Shown one piece after another: positions 6,672 to 14,708 of a stretch of 18,149 nt of DNA (position 1 is its first letter; the number at the start of each line of letters is the position of its first letter). The stretch comes from CAMDTE01 sp034679985 (GTDB lineage Bacteria; Bacteroidota; Bacteroidia; Flavobacteriales; Schleiferiaceae), in contig JAXITR010000040.1 of NCBI GenBank assembly GCA_034679985.1, positions 1 to 18,149 on the forward strand. The letters run 5' to 3'. Position numbers and translations under genes: made by a program. The notes below the pieces were generated by a model. That model saw only the letters and a list, made by a program, of their open reading frames with translations. It did not search any database and was not told where the DNA came from.

Positions 6672-8999
6672 TTACTTCTTTCCCAAACCGGCTTCCTGCA
6701 TGGGATTTGCCGGGCGGCCACCGCGGCCGGAACCGGACGGCGCCCACTCCAGGTAGGTATCGGCAGAAGCAGGCCATACGTTGTTCTCGGTGTCAATATC
6801 CGCCGTCTCCAATTGGGGGTCCAGCTCAATCCGTACGGCCTTTCCGGGCAACGCAAACGTCTTGAGGAACTCGTTTTCGTTGCGCAGCCACACCTCGGCC
6901 GGAAGACGCTCGTCCATTACTTGGCCGTTCTCCAACGTAAAGCGAATCAGTACCGGCATGATGAGACCGCCCTTATTGGTGATGGTCAACTCATGGAAAT
7001 AAGTACCGGCGCGCTTGGTAGCAGCGGCTTTCTGCGCCTCCGCGTTGGCCTTGGCCAGAGCGGACTCCGCTTTGGTCAGTTCTTCTCTTTTGTAGGCGGA
7101 GTTGTAGTAATCAGAAGCCTCCGGGACGCGGTCTACCACCGTAGACGAATTGCTTTTTTGATTCCGACCGTACCCAATATGCGCGTTGCGTCGCTCGCGC
7201 TCCGTGTTCACCTTGCGTGCCTTGGCTTCCGCGGGGAAATCAGGCATGGCGGCAATCCGAACCTTAGTGAGCGCTTGGTCGCAGGGCTCCGTGGTGTAGA
7301 ACCAACCGCGCCAAAACCAATCCAAATCCGTTCCAGAGGCGTCCTCCATCGTTCGGAAGAAGTCTGCCGGCGATGGATGCTTGAACGCCCAACGCTCGCA
7401 GTAGGTTTTGAAGGCAAAATCAAACAACTCACGCCCCAAAACGGTCTCGCGCAAGACGTTCAACGCAGTAGCCGGTTTCCCGTACGCGTTGTTCCCGAAT
7501 TGAAGGAGCGACTCCGAGTTGGTCATGATGGGAACCTGGCTGTTGGCCGGTGACTTCATGTAGTCCACAATCTTGTAGGCGGGGCCGCGTCGGGCCGGGT
7601 AGTCCCGATCCCACGCTACCTCCGTGAGGTACTGAACAAACGTGTTCAAGCCTTCGTCCATCCACGTCCAATCGCGCTCGTCGGAATTGATGATCATGGG
7701 GAAAAAGTTGTGGCCCACTTCGTGGATGATGACGCCAATCATGCCGTACTTCGTTCCTTCGGAGTAGGTCCCGTCGGGTTCCGGACGACCGCCGTTGAAA
7801 CAAATCATGGGGTATTCCATGCCGATGTCTGCCGTGTGCACGGAAATAGCGCGCGGGTAGGTGTAGTCTACGGTAAACTTGGAGTAGGTGGCGATGGTGT
7901 GGGCCACTACGCGTGTGCTGTACTGCTCCCACAAAGGATTGCCTTCCTTAGGGTAGAAGCTCTCCGCCATGACGGTCTTGCCTCCCACCCGAACGCCCAT
8001 GGCGTCCCAAATGAACTTGCGCGAGGTCGCAAAGGCAAAATCCCGAACGTTCGTGGCTTTGAACTCCCACGTTTTTTCCGATTTGGCACGACCTTTTTCC
8101 GCGGCCTCCGCTTCCTTTTGGGTCACGATGAACACCGGTTTGTCCAATGCGGTGCGTGCTTTGGCGTAGCGGCGGCGCTGCTCCGCAGTCAGTACGTCCG
8201 ACTCGTTCTGCAATTCTCCCGTTGCTGCCACCACGTGATCGCCGGGAACGTGGATGCGCACGCGGTAGTTTCCAAAGGGAAGGGTAAACTCGCCCATGCC
8301 CAGGAACTGCTTGTGCTGCCAACCCACATTGTCTCCATAAACCGCCATGCGCGGGAAGAATTGGGCCAAGGTGTAGAGGGTGTTGTTTTCCTCCTTGAAA
8401 TGCTCGTAACCGGACCGTCCGCCGTCTTGCATGCGGTCGTTAATGGTGAAATGCCATGCCATCTGCAGCTGCAGCACTTGTCCGGGTTTCAACGGTTGCG
8501 GCAAATCAACCCGCATCATGGTATTGACCACGGTGTACTGGAGGGGCTTGCCGTTTTGGGCCATCTTGTCGATGGAGAATCCGCCGGGAAAATCGTAAAA
8601 GAAATCTTCCAATCGTTCCGGGGTCATTTTTTCCGGAAGGGCGTTTCCGCGCGTGATTTTTTGGTTGACGCTGTTGGGGTTCTTTTCGTTCTGATCCAAC
8701 TGCAACCAAACGTATTCCAATACGTCCGGGGAATTGTTCGTGTACGTGATGGTACCCGCCCCTTTCAGCACGTGGGTGTCTTCGTTCAACCAAACTTCCA
8801 AATCGTAATCCGCCTGCTGCTGGTAGTACGCCGCACCCGGGGCGCCACTGGCCGTACGGTAGCTGTTGGGCGTTGGGAGTTCCGTTCCCAATTGCCGGAA
8901 TTTGGATTGGTTCGTGCGGTCAAACGGGACGGATTGCGCAGTTGCGGCCCAGGAGAGACTTAATGCAACGAGCGCTGTGATGGATTTAACTAAATGCAT
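6672..8999 (-). CDS. Secreted M1-family zinc metallopeptidase
   Basis: 775 residues. An N-terminal signal peptide (hydrophobic 7-20, cleavage near TAQS) sends it to the periplasm or surface. M1 enzymes remove N-terminal residues from peptides. The zinc site is intact: HEVGH at 426-430 with catalytic Glu427, and the third ligand Glu449 in WMDEGLNTF. The substrate motif normally GAMEN reads GMEYPM (393-398), a form I recall from flavobacterial M1 proteins. The N-terminal beta-sandwich domain (about 60-290) precedes the catalytic domain. A C-terminal strand-rich segment (about 660-760) ends in a basic Gly-rich tail without a sorting motif. A charged, helix-prone stretch at about 610-660 links the two. 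It is the last gene of an operon behind a HupE-like and a DUF6702 gene (16-base gap). Aminopeptidase activity is inferred from the family. Confidence 0.93.
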   Translation of the reverse strand: MHLVKSITALVALSLSWAATAQSVPFDRTNQSKFRQLGTELPTPNSYRTASGAPGAAYYQQQADYDLEVWLNEDTHVLKGAGTITYTNNSPDVLEYVWLQLDQNEKNPNSVNQKITRGNALPEKMTPERLEDFFYDFPGGFSIDKMAQNGKPLQYTVVNTMMRVDLPQPLKPGQVLQLQMAWHFTINDRMQDGGRSGYEHFKEENNTLYTLAQFFPRMAVYGDNVGWQHKQFLGMGEFTLPFGNYRVRIHVPGDHVVAATGELQNESDVLTAEQRRRYAKARTALDKPVFIVTQKEAEAAEKGRAKSEKTWEFKATNVRDFAFATSRKFIWDAMGVRVGGKTVMAESFYPKEGNPLWEQYSTRVVAHTIATYSKFTVDYTYPRAISVHTADIGMEYPMICFNGGRPEPDGTYSEGTKYGMIGVIIHEVGHNFFPMIINSDERDWTWMDEGLNTFVQYLTEVAWDRDYPARRGPAYKIVDYMKSPANSQVPIMTNSESLLQFGNNAYGKPATALNVLRETVLGRELFDFAFKTYCERWAFKHPSPADFFRTMEDASGTDLDWFWRGWFYTTEPCDQALTKVRIAAMPDFPAEAKARKVNTERERRNAHIGYGRNQKSNSSTVVDRVPEASDYYNSAYKREELTKAESALAKANAEAQKAAATKRAGTYFHELTITNKGGLIMPVLIRFTLENGQVMDERLPAEVWLRNENEFLKTFALPGKAVRIELDPQLETADIDTENNVWPASADTYLEWAPSGSGRGGRPANPMQEAGLGKK

Positions 9000-9015
9000 T
9001 GGGGAGTAAAATCGG

Positions 9016-9591
9016 TCAATTAAAGAAGTGCGGAACGAGTAAATAAAGCGACAAAAATAAGGTGCCTCCGGAACAAAAAAGCACCCACTCGCGGGGTTTC
9101 CATTTTGCGGCAGACTCCAGCAAGGTTGAAAAAGACAAGGCCACCAAAACCACTACCAACTGGCCCAGTTCAATGCCTGCGGTAAATGCCAACAGCGAGG
9201 AAACAGTCAAGGATTCATCCAGCACCATACCGCGGAAATCTTTGGCAAAGCCCAAACCGTGCACGAGTCCCAGCAGACCCGAAATCCAGGCGCGTCGGTA
9301 CCCTTTGGGGCGAATGGAACGCGGGTGCAGGTTGATCGCAGCCGTCAGAACCAGGGTCAAAAGGATGGCGATTTCAACGGACGATTCCGGCAAGGGAATT
9401 CCGGAGGCCATGGAAAAAACCAAACTCAGGGTATGGCCTAGGGAGAATGCTGCGGTTGCTGCTCCCCATTGCCTCCAGTTCTCCAAGCCATAAACGGCCA
9501 CCAAAACCACCAAAAACAACAGGTGGTCCCAGGCCCTCAGGTCCAAAATGTGGAAAAATCCTAGTTCTAAAAAGAGGTTCCAAACGTCCAT
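9016..9591 (-). CDS. HupE/UreJ-like integral membrane protein
   Basis: 191 residues, about six hydrophobic segments. The family motifs are clear: HILDLRAWDHLLFL (14-27), FSLGHTLSL (49-57), VEIA (72-75), LVHGLGFAKDF (109-119) and TAGIELGQ (137-144). The conserved in-membrane His14, Asp22, His23, His53, His111 and Glu141 suggest metal handling. HupE and UreJ are associated with nickel supply to hydrogenase and urease. No such enzyme is in this window, so the cargo is unknown. It lies between the DUF6702 gene (12-base gap) and the M1 peptidase (16-base gap), all on the - strand, and is probably cotranscribed with both. A weak box TAGATTCG ends 7 bases before the ATG. The family call is firm; the role is not. 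Confidence 0.88.
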   Translation of the reverse strand: MDVWNLFLELGFFHILDLRAWDHLLFLVVLVAVYGLENWRQWGAATAAFSLGHTLSLVFSMASGIPLPESSVEIAILLTLVLTAAINLHPRSIRPKGYRRAWISGLLGLVHGLGFAKDFRGMVLDESLTVSSLLAFTAGIELGQLVVVLVALSFSTLLESAAKWKPREWVLFCSGGTLFLSLYLLVPHFFN

Positions 9592-9603
9592 AATGCGGCG
9601 AAT

Positions 9604-10179
9604 CTACGGAATTTGGAGCGTCCATAAAGTTCCAGACTCCTTGAACGAATGAGACGATCGGAAATCTTGTCGACGAAAATGAACCAAGTGGATTTGTTGC
9701 GGCAGGGCTGCGCGCAGGGCGTCGTGTTGAATGGTTATGCTTTTGCCAAGAGGATCAACGCCGCGGGATTTCCAGCGCAAAACGGTAGACTCCGGCGATG
9801 AAACGCGGTCGATCAGAACCCAGGACAGGTTTTTCTTGCCGCACTGCACCCGAAACTGGGACAAAACCCAATTTGAAACCGCCGTGTCCACGCGGGGCAA
9901 GGCGTTGTCCAGCCGAATCTTCGCCGAGGGATGGGCCAAGTTGTAGGCTTGTTCCAAATCGTCGGTGAACAACTTTTGCTCCCATGTCCAAAGCTTGGCT
10001 TCCGGAAAATACCGGCACTCCGCCACTCCCACGTAGTACTCGTGATCGTTCGATCGAAAGGCGCCGCCCAGGAGCACTGCGGCAACAAGAGCCGCACGCG
10101 TCGGTTTGAGGGGTTGAAGGAATGCTGTCGCCCTTTGGAAGATGCGGGCACCGCGCCGTTGAATGCTGTCGTTTATCAC
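9604..10179 (-). CDS. DUF6702 family protein
   Basis: 191 residues from the GTG at 10179. There is no internal Met, so the exact start is uncertain; another GTG or TTG is possible. A basic N-terminus is followed by a hydrophobic stretch (about 28-41), consistent with a signal peptide, and then the conserved start of the mature domain, NDHEYYVGVAECRY. That HxYY(V)xxxE(x)xY pattern followed by KLFTDDLEQ is characteristic of DUF6702, a Bacteroidota family of small exported proteins of unknown function. It is the first gene of the leftward DUF6702-HupE-M1 peptidase unit and is divergent from the sialidase-like gene, with only 25 bases between the start codons. A possible role as a periplasmic partner of the HupE-like protein is inference. 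Confidence 0.75.
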   Translation of the reverse strand: MINDSIQRRGARIFQRATAFLQPLKPTRAALVAAVLLGGAFRSNDHEYYVGVAECRYFPEAKLWTWEQKLFTDDLEQAYNLAHPSAKIRLDNALPRVDTAVSNWVLSQFRVQCGKKNLSWVLIDRVSSPESTVLRWKSRGVDPLGKSITIQHDALRAALPQQIHLVHFRRQDFRSSHSFKESGTLWTLQIP

Positions 10180-10192
10180 GGGAGCAAGTTAC

Positions 10193-10200
10193 TACCTTTG
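10193..10200 (+). promoter_or_regulatory. -7 box of the sialidase-like gene promoter (TACCTTTG), leaderless configuration
   Basis: TACCTTTG matches TAnnTTTG exactly, then AAGC, then the ATG at 10205. The 4-base spacing is the same as at folE and gpmI. The opposite strand of this 25-bp gap must also carry the promoter of the leftward DUF6702 operon. The best candidate there is the degenerate TAACTTG (10191-10185) five bases before its GTG. Confidence 0.7.
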
Positions 10201-10204
10201 AAGC

Positions 10205-11596
10205 ATGACTTCAGCATTTCGCTTGTTGGTTGGAACTGGGTTTTGGTTGGTCGGAACCTTCGATTTGTTTGGCACAGCTGCTTCGTCCCTGTTGCCACTC
10301 CGAATGACCTCGGTGCCATCTTTGTCCGTCCCGGATTCGTTGGGGTATTCCCCGTTTCCCGGAGCCTTGGTGCGCAGAATTGCCACGGCGCGGTCTGGCC
10401 CGGGAGAATGGGCCTGCGAACCGGCGGTGGCCGTGCACCCCACCAACCCAGCGCAAGCCGTTGTGGGAACCGTTTTGAGCCGCATCCACCGAACGGCTAC
10501 GCTCGGCGCACAATGGGAAAGCCAAACCGTTCAATCCCCCTTTGGGGTGTACGGCGACCCCGTCTTGGCTTACGGACCGGACGGCAGACTGTATTATTTT
10601 CACCTGTCGGACTCCGACGGCAAAGGCTGGAAAGGAGAAGGTCTTTTGGACCGAATGGTGGTGCAGTGGTCCGACGACAACGGCGAAACGTGGTCTTCAG
10701 GCGTCGGCATTGGCTACCGACCTCCTAAAGACCAAGATAAGGAGTGGGTTTGCATCGATCCGCGCACCGGACATTTGCATTTGACGTGGACTGAATTTGA
10801 TGTCTACGGCTCCAAGAAAGCAACGCACCGCTCGCGCATTTTATACGCAAAATCAACCGACCGAGGAGCCACCTGGAGCTCCCCTACTATTCTGTCTCTT
10901 TTGGAAGGCGACTGCCGGGACGACGACGGGACGACAGAGGGCGCGGTGCCGGCCCTGGACGCACGAGGCCGATTGCACGTGGTTTGGTCCCGAGACGGTA
11001 AGTTGTGGTACAACCGCTCCGACGACGCCGGCGGTACCTGGCTTGCCAAAGAGCACCTGGTTGCAGCCCAACCCGGTGGATGGACCTTTTCCATTCCCAG
11101 CCTCGGCCGCGCCAACGGGCTGCCTTTCACCGTCTGCCGCGGAGAGGAAGAGGTATTTACTTTGTTTGGAACGCAGCAAAACGACTTTACTCGGCTGTGG
11201 ACCGTGGTTTCCCGGGATCAAGGCGAGCACTGGCAAACACCGGTTGAGTTCCGTCCGGAACCCGGTTGCCAAAATGCTTTTTTTGGTGCACTCTCCGTGG
11301 ACCCCACCACCCAGCACCTGCACGCCATCAGCTACGCACAGGATTCGGAATTGAAGATCCGCACCTACTACAGCCGATCTACCGATGGGGGCCGAACCTG
11401 GACGCACCTTCCCCTTCAAGCATCGGGATTCACCACCCAGCCGGAAGTCTTTTTTGGCGATTACAACCACTTGGAAGTTAAAAACGGTCAGGTATACGCC
11501 GTTTGGACGGAACAACACAACGGAGTCAACAGCGTGTGGTGCCTTTCGCTGGATGAAGTTGCCTTGTTTGGTGAAAATCCGCCCCGACATCCGTAG
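10205..11596 (+). CDS. Exported sialidase-like beta-propeller protein with five Asp-boxes (BNR repeats)
   Basis: 463 residues. The N-terminus has a hydrophobic stretch (about 7-30) that looks like a signal peptide or anchor. Five Asp-boxes (S-x-D-x-G-x-x-W) mark the propeller blades: SDDNGETW (156), STDRGATW (217), SDDAGGTW (272), SRDQGEHW (336) and STDGGRTW (392). This spacing of about 55-65 residues fits a six-bladed sialidase fold. I do not see a convincing sialidase arginine triad or the FRIP motif near the N-terminus, so glycosidase activity is not assured. No sorting tail typical of T9SS cargo is obvious. The ATG at 10205 is fixed by the promoter box 4 bases before it. It may be cotranscribed with pepE, which starts 59 bases downstream with no terminator between. 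No glycan-use genes are nearby, and the role is unknown. Confidence 0.8.
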   Translation: MTSAFRLLVGTGFWLVGTFDLFGTAASSLLPLRMTSVPSLSVPDSLGYSPFPGALVRRIATARSGPGEWACEPAVAVHPTNPAQAVVGTVLSRIHRTATLGAQWESQTVQSPFGVYGDPVLAYGPDGRLYYFHLSDSDGKGWKGEGLLDRMVVQWSDDNGETWSSGVGIGYRPPKDQDKEWVCIDPRTGHLHLTWTEFDVYGSKKATHRSRILYAKSTDRGATWSSPTILSLLEGDCRDDDGTTEGAVPALDARGRLHVVWSRDGKLWYNRSDDAGGTWLAKEHLVAAQPGGWTFSIPSLGRANGLPFTVCRGEEEVFTLFGTQQNDFTRLWTVVSRDQGEHWQTPVEFRPEPGCQNAFFGALSVDPTTQHLHAISYAQDSELKIRTYYSRSTDGGRTWTHLPLQASGFTTQPEVFFGDYNHLEVKNGQVYAVWTEQHNGVNSVWCLSLDEVALFGENPPRHP

Positions 11597-11655
11597 CGTA
11601 CCCAACAAAAACGTGCACACCCGCCCACACCAGAACCTTCGCCTGCAATCCCATT

Positions 11656-12372
11656 ATGGTATCGACCCAGCTGAATCTACTATTGGCTTCTACCTCAACC
11701 GTCCATGGAGCGTCTTATCTGTCCTATTTGGAATCGGCGGTACGCGCCCATTTTTCAGGATGCAAAACCATTGCCTTTGTGCCCTTCGCACGTCCGGGCG
11801 GCCTGACTTGGGACGATTACACGGTACGCCCCGCGGCGGTTTTTGCGGAATGGGGGTTGGAATTGCGCGGAATTCATACGTGGGAAACGCCGGAACAAGC
11901 AGCCGCTGAGGCCGACGGTTTTTTTGTTGGCGGAGGCAACACCTTCGTTCTTCTGGACACTCTGCAACGCGGCGACTGGATGGATCCCCTGAACGAGGCC
12001 GTCCTAGGCGGCAAACCCTACATGGGCAGCAGTGCCGGAACCAATCTTGCCGGACGAACCGTCGGGACCACCAACGACATGCCCATTGCGCACCCGACTA
12101 ACCTCAATGCCTTTGGTTGGGTTCCCTTCAACCTCAATCCGCATTACCTGGACCCGGACCCCCACTCCACCCACAAAGGGGAAACGCGCGAACAACGCAT
12201 TGGCGAATTTCATTGCTTCCACCCGCAGCCGGTCTTGGGCCTTCGCGAGGGAAGCTGGTTGGAGCTGCGCGGAGGTAAATTGGAGCTCAAAGGTTCCTTA
12301 AATGCGCGCCTCTTTCAAGCCGGATTACCTGCTTTGGAATTGAGCCCAGGCGCCATCCGAGTTGGGGAATAA
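11656..12372 (+). CDS. pepE: Dipeptidase E (peptidase family S51)
   Basis: 238 residues, close to the 229 of enterobacterial PepE. That cytosolic serine peptidase splits Asp-X dipeptides. The catalytic triad aligns by motif: Ser126 in GSSAGTNLA, Asp141 in TTNDMPI and His163 in LNPHYLD. Other family blocks are FVPFA, TWDDYT, FFVGGGNTF and KGETREQRI. The fold resembles class I glutamine amidotransferases with Ser in place of Cys. The start ATG at 11656 gives the expected N-terminal strand NLLLAST. The gap from the upstream sialidase-like gene (59 bases) holds neither a clear promoter nor a hairpin, so expression may depend on that gene's promoter. The gpmI promoter box begins only 3 bases after this stop. 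Confidence 0.93.
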   Translation: MVSTQLNLLLASTSTVHGASYLSYLESAVRAHFSGCKTIAFVPFARPGGLTWDDYTVRPAAVFAEWGLELRGIHTWETPEQAAAEADGFFVGGGNTFVLLDTLQRGDWMDPLNEAVLGGKPYMGSSAGTNLAGRTVGTTNDMPIAHPTNLNAFGWVPFNLNPHYLDPDPHSTHKGETREQRIGEFHCFHPQPVLGLREGSWLELRGGKLELKGSLNARLFQAGLPALELSPGAIRVGE

Positions 12373-12375
12373 GCG

Positions 12376-12383
12376 TACCTTTG
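12376..12383 (+). promoter_or_regulatory. -7 box of the gpmI promoter (TACCTTTG), leaderless configuration
   Basis: TACCTTTG matches TAnnTTTG exactly, followed by CTCC and the gpmI ATG at 12388. The whole 15-base gap after pepE is taken up by the end of this promoter. No TTG with the usual ~19-base spacing is found; a TTG at 12362 is too close. Confidence 0.75.
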
Positions 12384-12387
12384 CTCC

Positions 12388-13917
12388 ATGAAACGCAAGG
12401 CGGTATTGATGATTCTGGACGGCTGGGGCATCGCAAAAGACAAGGCCGTATCTGCGGTTGATTTGGCCCACACGCCCTTCATGGATGGCTTGGTCGGAAA
12501 CTACCCCCAAGCCCAATTGGAAGCGAGCGGCTTGGCCGTTGGACTGCCAGAAGGCCAAATGGGTAATTCTGAGGTGGGCCACACCAATTTGGGAGCCGGC
12601 CGAGTGGTCTACCAGGATTTGGTCAAAATTTCGTTGGCCGCACAAGACGGTTCGTTGGCCGAAAACCCCGGTTGGTTGCGAACGGTGAACTACTGCAAAT
12701 CCGAGAACAAACCGCTGCACCTCATGGGGTTGGTTTCCGACGGCGGGGTACACAGCCATGCCGAACACCTTCATGCTTTGCTCCGGCTGGCTGACGTTGC
12801 CGGTATCGATCGTGTATTTGTTCATGCCTTTACCGACGGACGCGACACGGATCCCAAAAGCGGCTATGGCTTTTTAAAGGACCTACTGGAGGTTTGCTCC
12901 GAAACAGGTGCCCAACTGGCCACCGCAACGGGACGGTATTTCGCCATGGACCGGGACAACCGATGGGAGCGCGTAGCCAAAGCCTTCCACGCTTTGGTAA
13001 ACGGTGCGGGCACACCGTGCACCGATGCCCTGGAGGCCCTGAACGATTCTTATGCGGCGGGCGTGACGGATGAATTTTTGGAGCCGTTGGTGTGCGTGGA
13101 CGATGCGGGCAAGCCTATTGGTGTGCTGCAGGAGGACGACGCCGTATTGGTCTTTAACTTCCGCACGGACCGCGGCCGCGAGATCACCCAAATGCTGACG
13201 CAGCAAGCCTTTATCGAACACAATACCGCCCCACTCCGACTTCATTTCGCCACCATGACGCGCTACGATGCCTCGTTCCGCAACGTGGATGTGCTTTTTG
13301 AAAAAGCGGATCTTAGCGAGACCTTGGGTGAGGTTCTAGCGCAATACGGAAAGCGTCAATTGCGCATTGCGGAAACTGAGAAGTACCCCCACGTAACGTT
13401 CTTTTTCTCCGGCGGTCGGGAGGAACCTTTTCCTGGAGAGGAGCGCATTATGTGCCCTTCTCCCAAGGTCGCTACGTACGATTTGCAGCCGGAAATGAGC
13501 GCCCCAGACCTGCGGGATGCGCTGATTCCCGTTTTACAAGCCGGTGAAGTAGATTTCGTCTGCCTCAATTTCGCCAATCCAGACATGGTGGGCCACACGG
13601 GTGATTTACCCGCAGCTATTCGTGCGGTAGAAACGGTTGACTCGTGCGCTCAAGCCGTTGTAGCAGCCGGCTTGCCACAGAACTACACTTTCTTCATCAT
13701 CGCAGATCACGGAAACGCAGACTGCATGCGCAATCCAGACGGCACGCCCAATACCGCACACACCACCCAGCCCGTTCCCTTCTTTGCAGTCGGACCGGAA
13801 ACCGCGGACATGAGCTTGACCAATGGCGTCTTGGGCGACATCGCCCCCACCGTGTTGCATTGGCTCAACGTACCGCAGCCCGCTTCCATGACGGGCCAAA
13901 ATTTACTGCATCCGTGA
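12388..13917 (+). CDS. gpmI: 2,3-bisphosphoglycerate-independent phosphoglycerate mutase
   Basis: 509 residues, the usual length for the cofactor-independent enzyme. It interconverts 3- and 2-phosphoglycerate in glycolysis and gluconeogenesis using two Mn ions and a phosphoserine intermediate. The alkaline-phosphatase-like metal sites are visible: Asp11 in ILDGWG, Ser61 (the nucleophile) in MGNSEVGHTNLGAGR, Asp399 and His403 in NPDMVGHTGD, Asp440 and His441 in IADHGNADC, and His458 in TAHTTQ. The inserted phosphotransferase domain shows SDGGVHSH, FTDGRDTDP, ATGRYFAMDRD and NFRTDRGRE. The ATG is preceded at 4 bases by a promoter box. Its TGA overlaps the GTG of map (GTGA at 13914-13917), so it leads a three-gene overlapping operon. 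Confidence 0.97.
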   Translation: MKRKAVLMILDGWGIAKDKAVSAVDLAHTPFMDGLVGNYPQAQLEASGLAVGLPEGQMGNSEVGHTNLGAGRVVYQDLVKISLAAQDGSLAENPGWLRTVNYCKSENKPLHLMGLVSDGGVHSHAEHLHALLRLADVAGIDRVFVHAFTDGRDTDPKSGYGFLKDLLEVCSETGAQLATATGRYFAMDRDNRWERVAKAFHALVNGAGTPCTDALEALNDSYAAGVTDEFLEPLVCVDDAGKPIGVLQEDDAVLVFNFRTDRGREITQMLTQQAFIEHNTAPLRLHFATMTRYDASFRNVDVLFEKADLSETLGEVLAQYGKRQLRIAETEKYPHVTFFFSGGREEPFPGEERIMCPSPKVATYDLQPEMSAPDLRDALIPVLQAGEVDFVCLNFANPDMVGHTGDLPAAIRAVETVDSCAQAVVAAGLPQNYTFFIIADHGNADCMRNPDGTPNTAHTTQPVPFFAVGPETADMSLTNGVLGDIAPTVLHWLNVPQPASMTGQNLLHP

Positions 13918-14708
13918 AATTAAAATCCCCCGACGAAATCGCCTTGATGCGCGAAAGTGCACAATTGGTTTCCAAAACGCTTGGGCTTTTGGCCACCGAA
14001 GTGAAACCCGGAGCTACCGGGCTCCATTTGGACCGATTGGCCGAAGAATTTATTCGAGACAACGGAGGAATTCCCGGATTTAAGGGTTTGTACGGTTTCC
14101 CAAACACCCTTTGTTTGTCCCTGAACGAAATGGTGGTACACGGAATACCGTCCGACCGCCCCTTTGCCGAAGGAGACATTGTATCCGTGGATTGCGGGGT
14201 GGTTCTCAACGGATTTTACGGAGACCACGCCTATACTTTTGAGGTGGGCGAAGTCAGTGAGGACACCCGAAAACTCCTGCGTGTGACCAAGGAAAGCTTG
14301 TACATCGGTATCGATAAAATGCGCCAAGGCAACCGCGTGAACGACATCGGAAACGCCATACAAAAACACGCAGAATCCCACGGTTACGGCGTTGTCCGCG
14401 AGTTGGTGGGCCACGGATTGGGCCGGGAACTGCACGAAGAACCTCAGGTCCCCAACTACGGAAAGCGCGGCACCGGTAAACTTTTGCAGGACGGACTCGT
14501 CTTGGCCATTGAACCCATGATCAACCGCGGCACCCACCGCGTGGTCCAATTGAAAGACGGTTGGAGCATCGTGACCGGCGATCGCAAGCCGTCCGCTCAT
14601 TTTGAACACGATGTAGCACTGGTGGACGGACGGCCGGTGGTTCTTTCTACTTTTGACTACATCTACGAGGCACTGGGCCTGCCCAAAAACGACCCCCTCT
14701 TTGCATGA
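13914..14708 (+). CDS. map: Methionine aminopeptidase, type I
   Basis: 264 residues from the GTG at 13914. It removes the initiator Met from nascent proteins. All five metal ligands are present: Asp93 and Asp104 (VSVDCGVVLNGFYGDHAYTF), His167 (LVGHGLGRELHEEP), Glu200 (LAIEPM) and Glu231 (HFEHDVAL). Substrate-binding His76 is in MVVHGIP. No N-terminal zinc-finger or SH3-binding extension exists. The GTG start gives the family-typical KLKSPDEIALMRESA beginning; the next Met (residue 12) would cut into the first helix. The start overlaps the gpmI stop by 4 bases and the stop overlaps the methyltransferase start by 4 bases, so all three are probably translated in a coupled fashion. In many bacteria map lies with secY; here it is away from the ribosomal operon and may be a second copy. 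Confidence 0.95.
   Translation: MKLKSPDEIALMRESAQLVSKTLGLLATEVKPGATGLHLDRLAEEFIRDNGGIPGFKGLYGFPNTLCLSLNEMVVHGIPSDRPFAEGDIVSVDCGVVLNGFYGDHAYTFEVGEVSEDTRKLLRVTKESLYIGIDKMRQGNRVNDIGNAIQKHAESHGYGVVRELVGHGLGRELHEEPQVPNYGKRGTGKLLQDGLVLAIEPMINRGTHRVVQLKDGWSIVTGDRKPSAHFEHDVALVDGRPVVLSTFDYIYEALGLPKNDPLFA

Noticed and set aside
6570..8963. Two long + strand open frames (6570-7553, 7710-8963) opposite the M1 peptidase
   Set aside because: They are antisense to a complete peptidase with an intact HEVGH...E site. The first also begins inside a terminator.
9592..9606. TAGATTCG box before the HupE-like ATG as a promoter
   Set aside because: It has a mismatch in the most conserved part, sits 7 nt rather than 4-5 nt away, and overlaps the preceding stop codon; a chance match is likely.
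13644..13913. N-terminal extension of Map starting inside gpmI
   Set aside because: The extra 90 residues are an out-of-frame reading of gpmI (many Arg, His, Ser) and lack the SH3-type or zinc-finger motifs of extended Map enzymes.
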